Source: JAGOTP01 sp964359565 (GTDB lineage Bacteria; Patescibacteriota; Patescibacteriia; 2-12-FULL-60-25). From it: a stretch of DNA of 7,388 nt. Made by a program: the position numbers and the translations under genes. This document shows, one piece after another, positions 6,712 through 7,388 of the stretch. The stretch lies in the NCBI GenBank assembly GCA_964359565.1, contig CAYHTN010000062.1, positions 1 to 7,388 of the forward strand. The letters are read 5' to 3'. Under the pieces are notes generated by a model that did not search any database, was not told the DNA's origin, and was given only the letters and a program-made list of their open reading frames with translations. Each line of letters opens with the position of its first letter. Within the stretch, counting starts at the first letter, position 1.

Positions 6712-7388
6712 CTAGGTATGTTGAGAGGTCTGAGTCCGATACCAGGCGATCGTCTCACGCAGGCCTTCACGGAAGCTCGTTTGAGCTACAAATCCAAAGC
6801 ACTCTTTGGCGCGAGTCGTGTCAAGACAACGACGCGGTTGTCCGTCTGGCTTTGTCACATCCCAATGGATTTCTCCTTGAAATTCCATGAGTTCACAAAG
6901 GAGAGCGACAAGATCTTTAATAGAGATCTCCATGTTGGAACCAAGATTCACAGGGTCGGATTGATCGTAAGCTTCGGTCGCTCGAATAATGCCTTCCGCA
7001 GCGTCTTCTGCGTAGAGGAACTCTCGTGTTGCTTGCCCACTTCCCCAAACGCTAATAGAGGAGAGTCCTTGTCTTTGCGCTTCGTCGATTTTACGGATCA
7101 GGGCAGGGATGACGTGAGAAGACGAAGGATTAAAATTATCTCGTGGTCCATACAGATTCACGGGGAGAAGGCAGATGGCATTAAAATGATACTGTTGGCG
7201 ATAGGCCTGCGCTTGGACAACCATCATCTTTTTCGCCAATCCATAAGGGGCATTTGTTTCTTCAGGATAACCGATCCAGAGGTCATCTTCTTTGAAAGGC
7301 ACAGGGGTGTGTTTGGGGTAGGCGCAAATTGTTCCGAGGGCAACGAATTTCTCAACTTGAGCCAGACGGGCTGCTTCCATGAGCTGGG
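6712..7388 (-). CDS. fcl: GDP-L-fucose synthase-like NAD(P)-dependent epimerase/reductase, 5' end cut off
   Basis: This is an extended short-chain dehydrogenase of the GDP-L-fucose synthase type. Family members convert GDP-4-keto-6-deoxy-mannose to GDP-L-fucose in the cytoplasm, by epimerisation at C3 and C5 followed by NADPH reduction. About 224 residues are visible. The N-terminal Rossmann part with the GxxGxxG motif (roughly 90 to 100 residues) lies beyond base 7388. Numbering from the internal Met at 7380, I see GTICAYP (T17, C19), YGLAKK (Y46, K50), NLYGPRDNF, SHVIPA (H89), WGSGQATREFL and a C-terminal KPDGQPRRCLDTTR. The spacings C19-Y46-K50-H89 equal those of Cys109, Tyr136, Lys140 and His179 in E. 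coli Fcl. The position of Ser107 is Thr here, a conservative change common in this superfamily. The gene ends in TAG three bases before the permease start. A related epimerase with another GDP- or dTDP-sugar substrate is possible; the family call is firm and the substrate is less so. Confidence 0.85.
   Translation of the reverse strand, partial: QLMEAARLAQVEKFVALGTICAYPKHTPVPFKEDDLWIGYPEETNAPYGLAKKMMVVQAQAYRQQYHFNAICLLPVNLYGPRDNFNPSSSHVIPALIRKIDEAQRQGLSSISVWGSGQATREFLYAEDAAEGIIRATEAYDQSDPVNLGSNMEISIKDLVALLCELMEFQGEIHWDVTKPDGQPRRCLDTTRAKECFGFVAQTSFREGLRETIAWYRTQTSQHT

Overview
The window lies inside a surface-polysaccharide biosynthesis and export operon. All eight genes read on the minus strand, so transcription runs from base 7388 towards base 1. 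They are packed with gaps of only 3 to 19 bases, and no promoter, terminator, RNA gene, mobile element, repeat array or CRISPR was seen. Both ends cut a gene, so the operon continues on both sides.

In transcription order the genes are: (1) the C-terminal two thirds of a GDP-L-fucose synthase-like sugar-nucleotide epimerase/reductase (5' end outside the window); (2) a Wzm-type ABC permease; (3) a Wzt-type ABC ATPase with a C-terminal extension resembling the carbohydrate-binding Wzt_C domain; (4) a small class I SAM-dependent methyltransferase; (5) a full-length glutamine-hydrolysing asparagine synthetase homologue; (6) a GT-B (GT4-like) glycosyltransferase; (7) a GT-A (GT2-like) glycosyltransferase; (8) the first 75 codons of another GT2 glycosyltransferase, cut by the window start.

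A plausible reading is that a deoxysugar nucleotide (GDP-fucose or a relative) is made by gene 1, used with other precursors by the glycosyltransferases to build a lipid-linked glycan at the inner face of the cytoplasmic membrane, and decorated by the methyltransferase and perhaps by amide transfer from the AsnB-like enzyme. The glycan would then be exported by the Wzm/Wzt transporter. The C-terminal domain of Wzt would recognise the finished chain, as in ABC-transporter-dependent O-antigen systems. The initiating transferase, any polymerase and the upstream GDP-mannose dehydratase are not visible.

The organism is a bacterium that appears to use the standard code: no in-frame TGA is needed, and the seven visible stops are five TAA and two TAG. 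None of the seven visible starts has a recognisable GGAG-type Shine-Dalgarno sequence. Most are preceded by short pyrimidine-rich spacers directly after the previous stop codon, which suggests translational coupling or a lineage with weak SD use. A candidate phyla (Patescibacteria-like) or environmental origin fits the compact layout and SD-poor starts, but this is only a guess; nothing here fixes the taxon.

No wholly new system is evident. The points most worth following are the Wzt domain next to a methyltransferase, the asparagine synthetase homologue embedded in the glycan operon, the altered E-x7-E motif in the GT-B enzyme, and the SD-less junctions.
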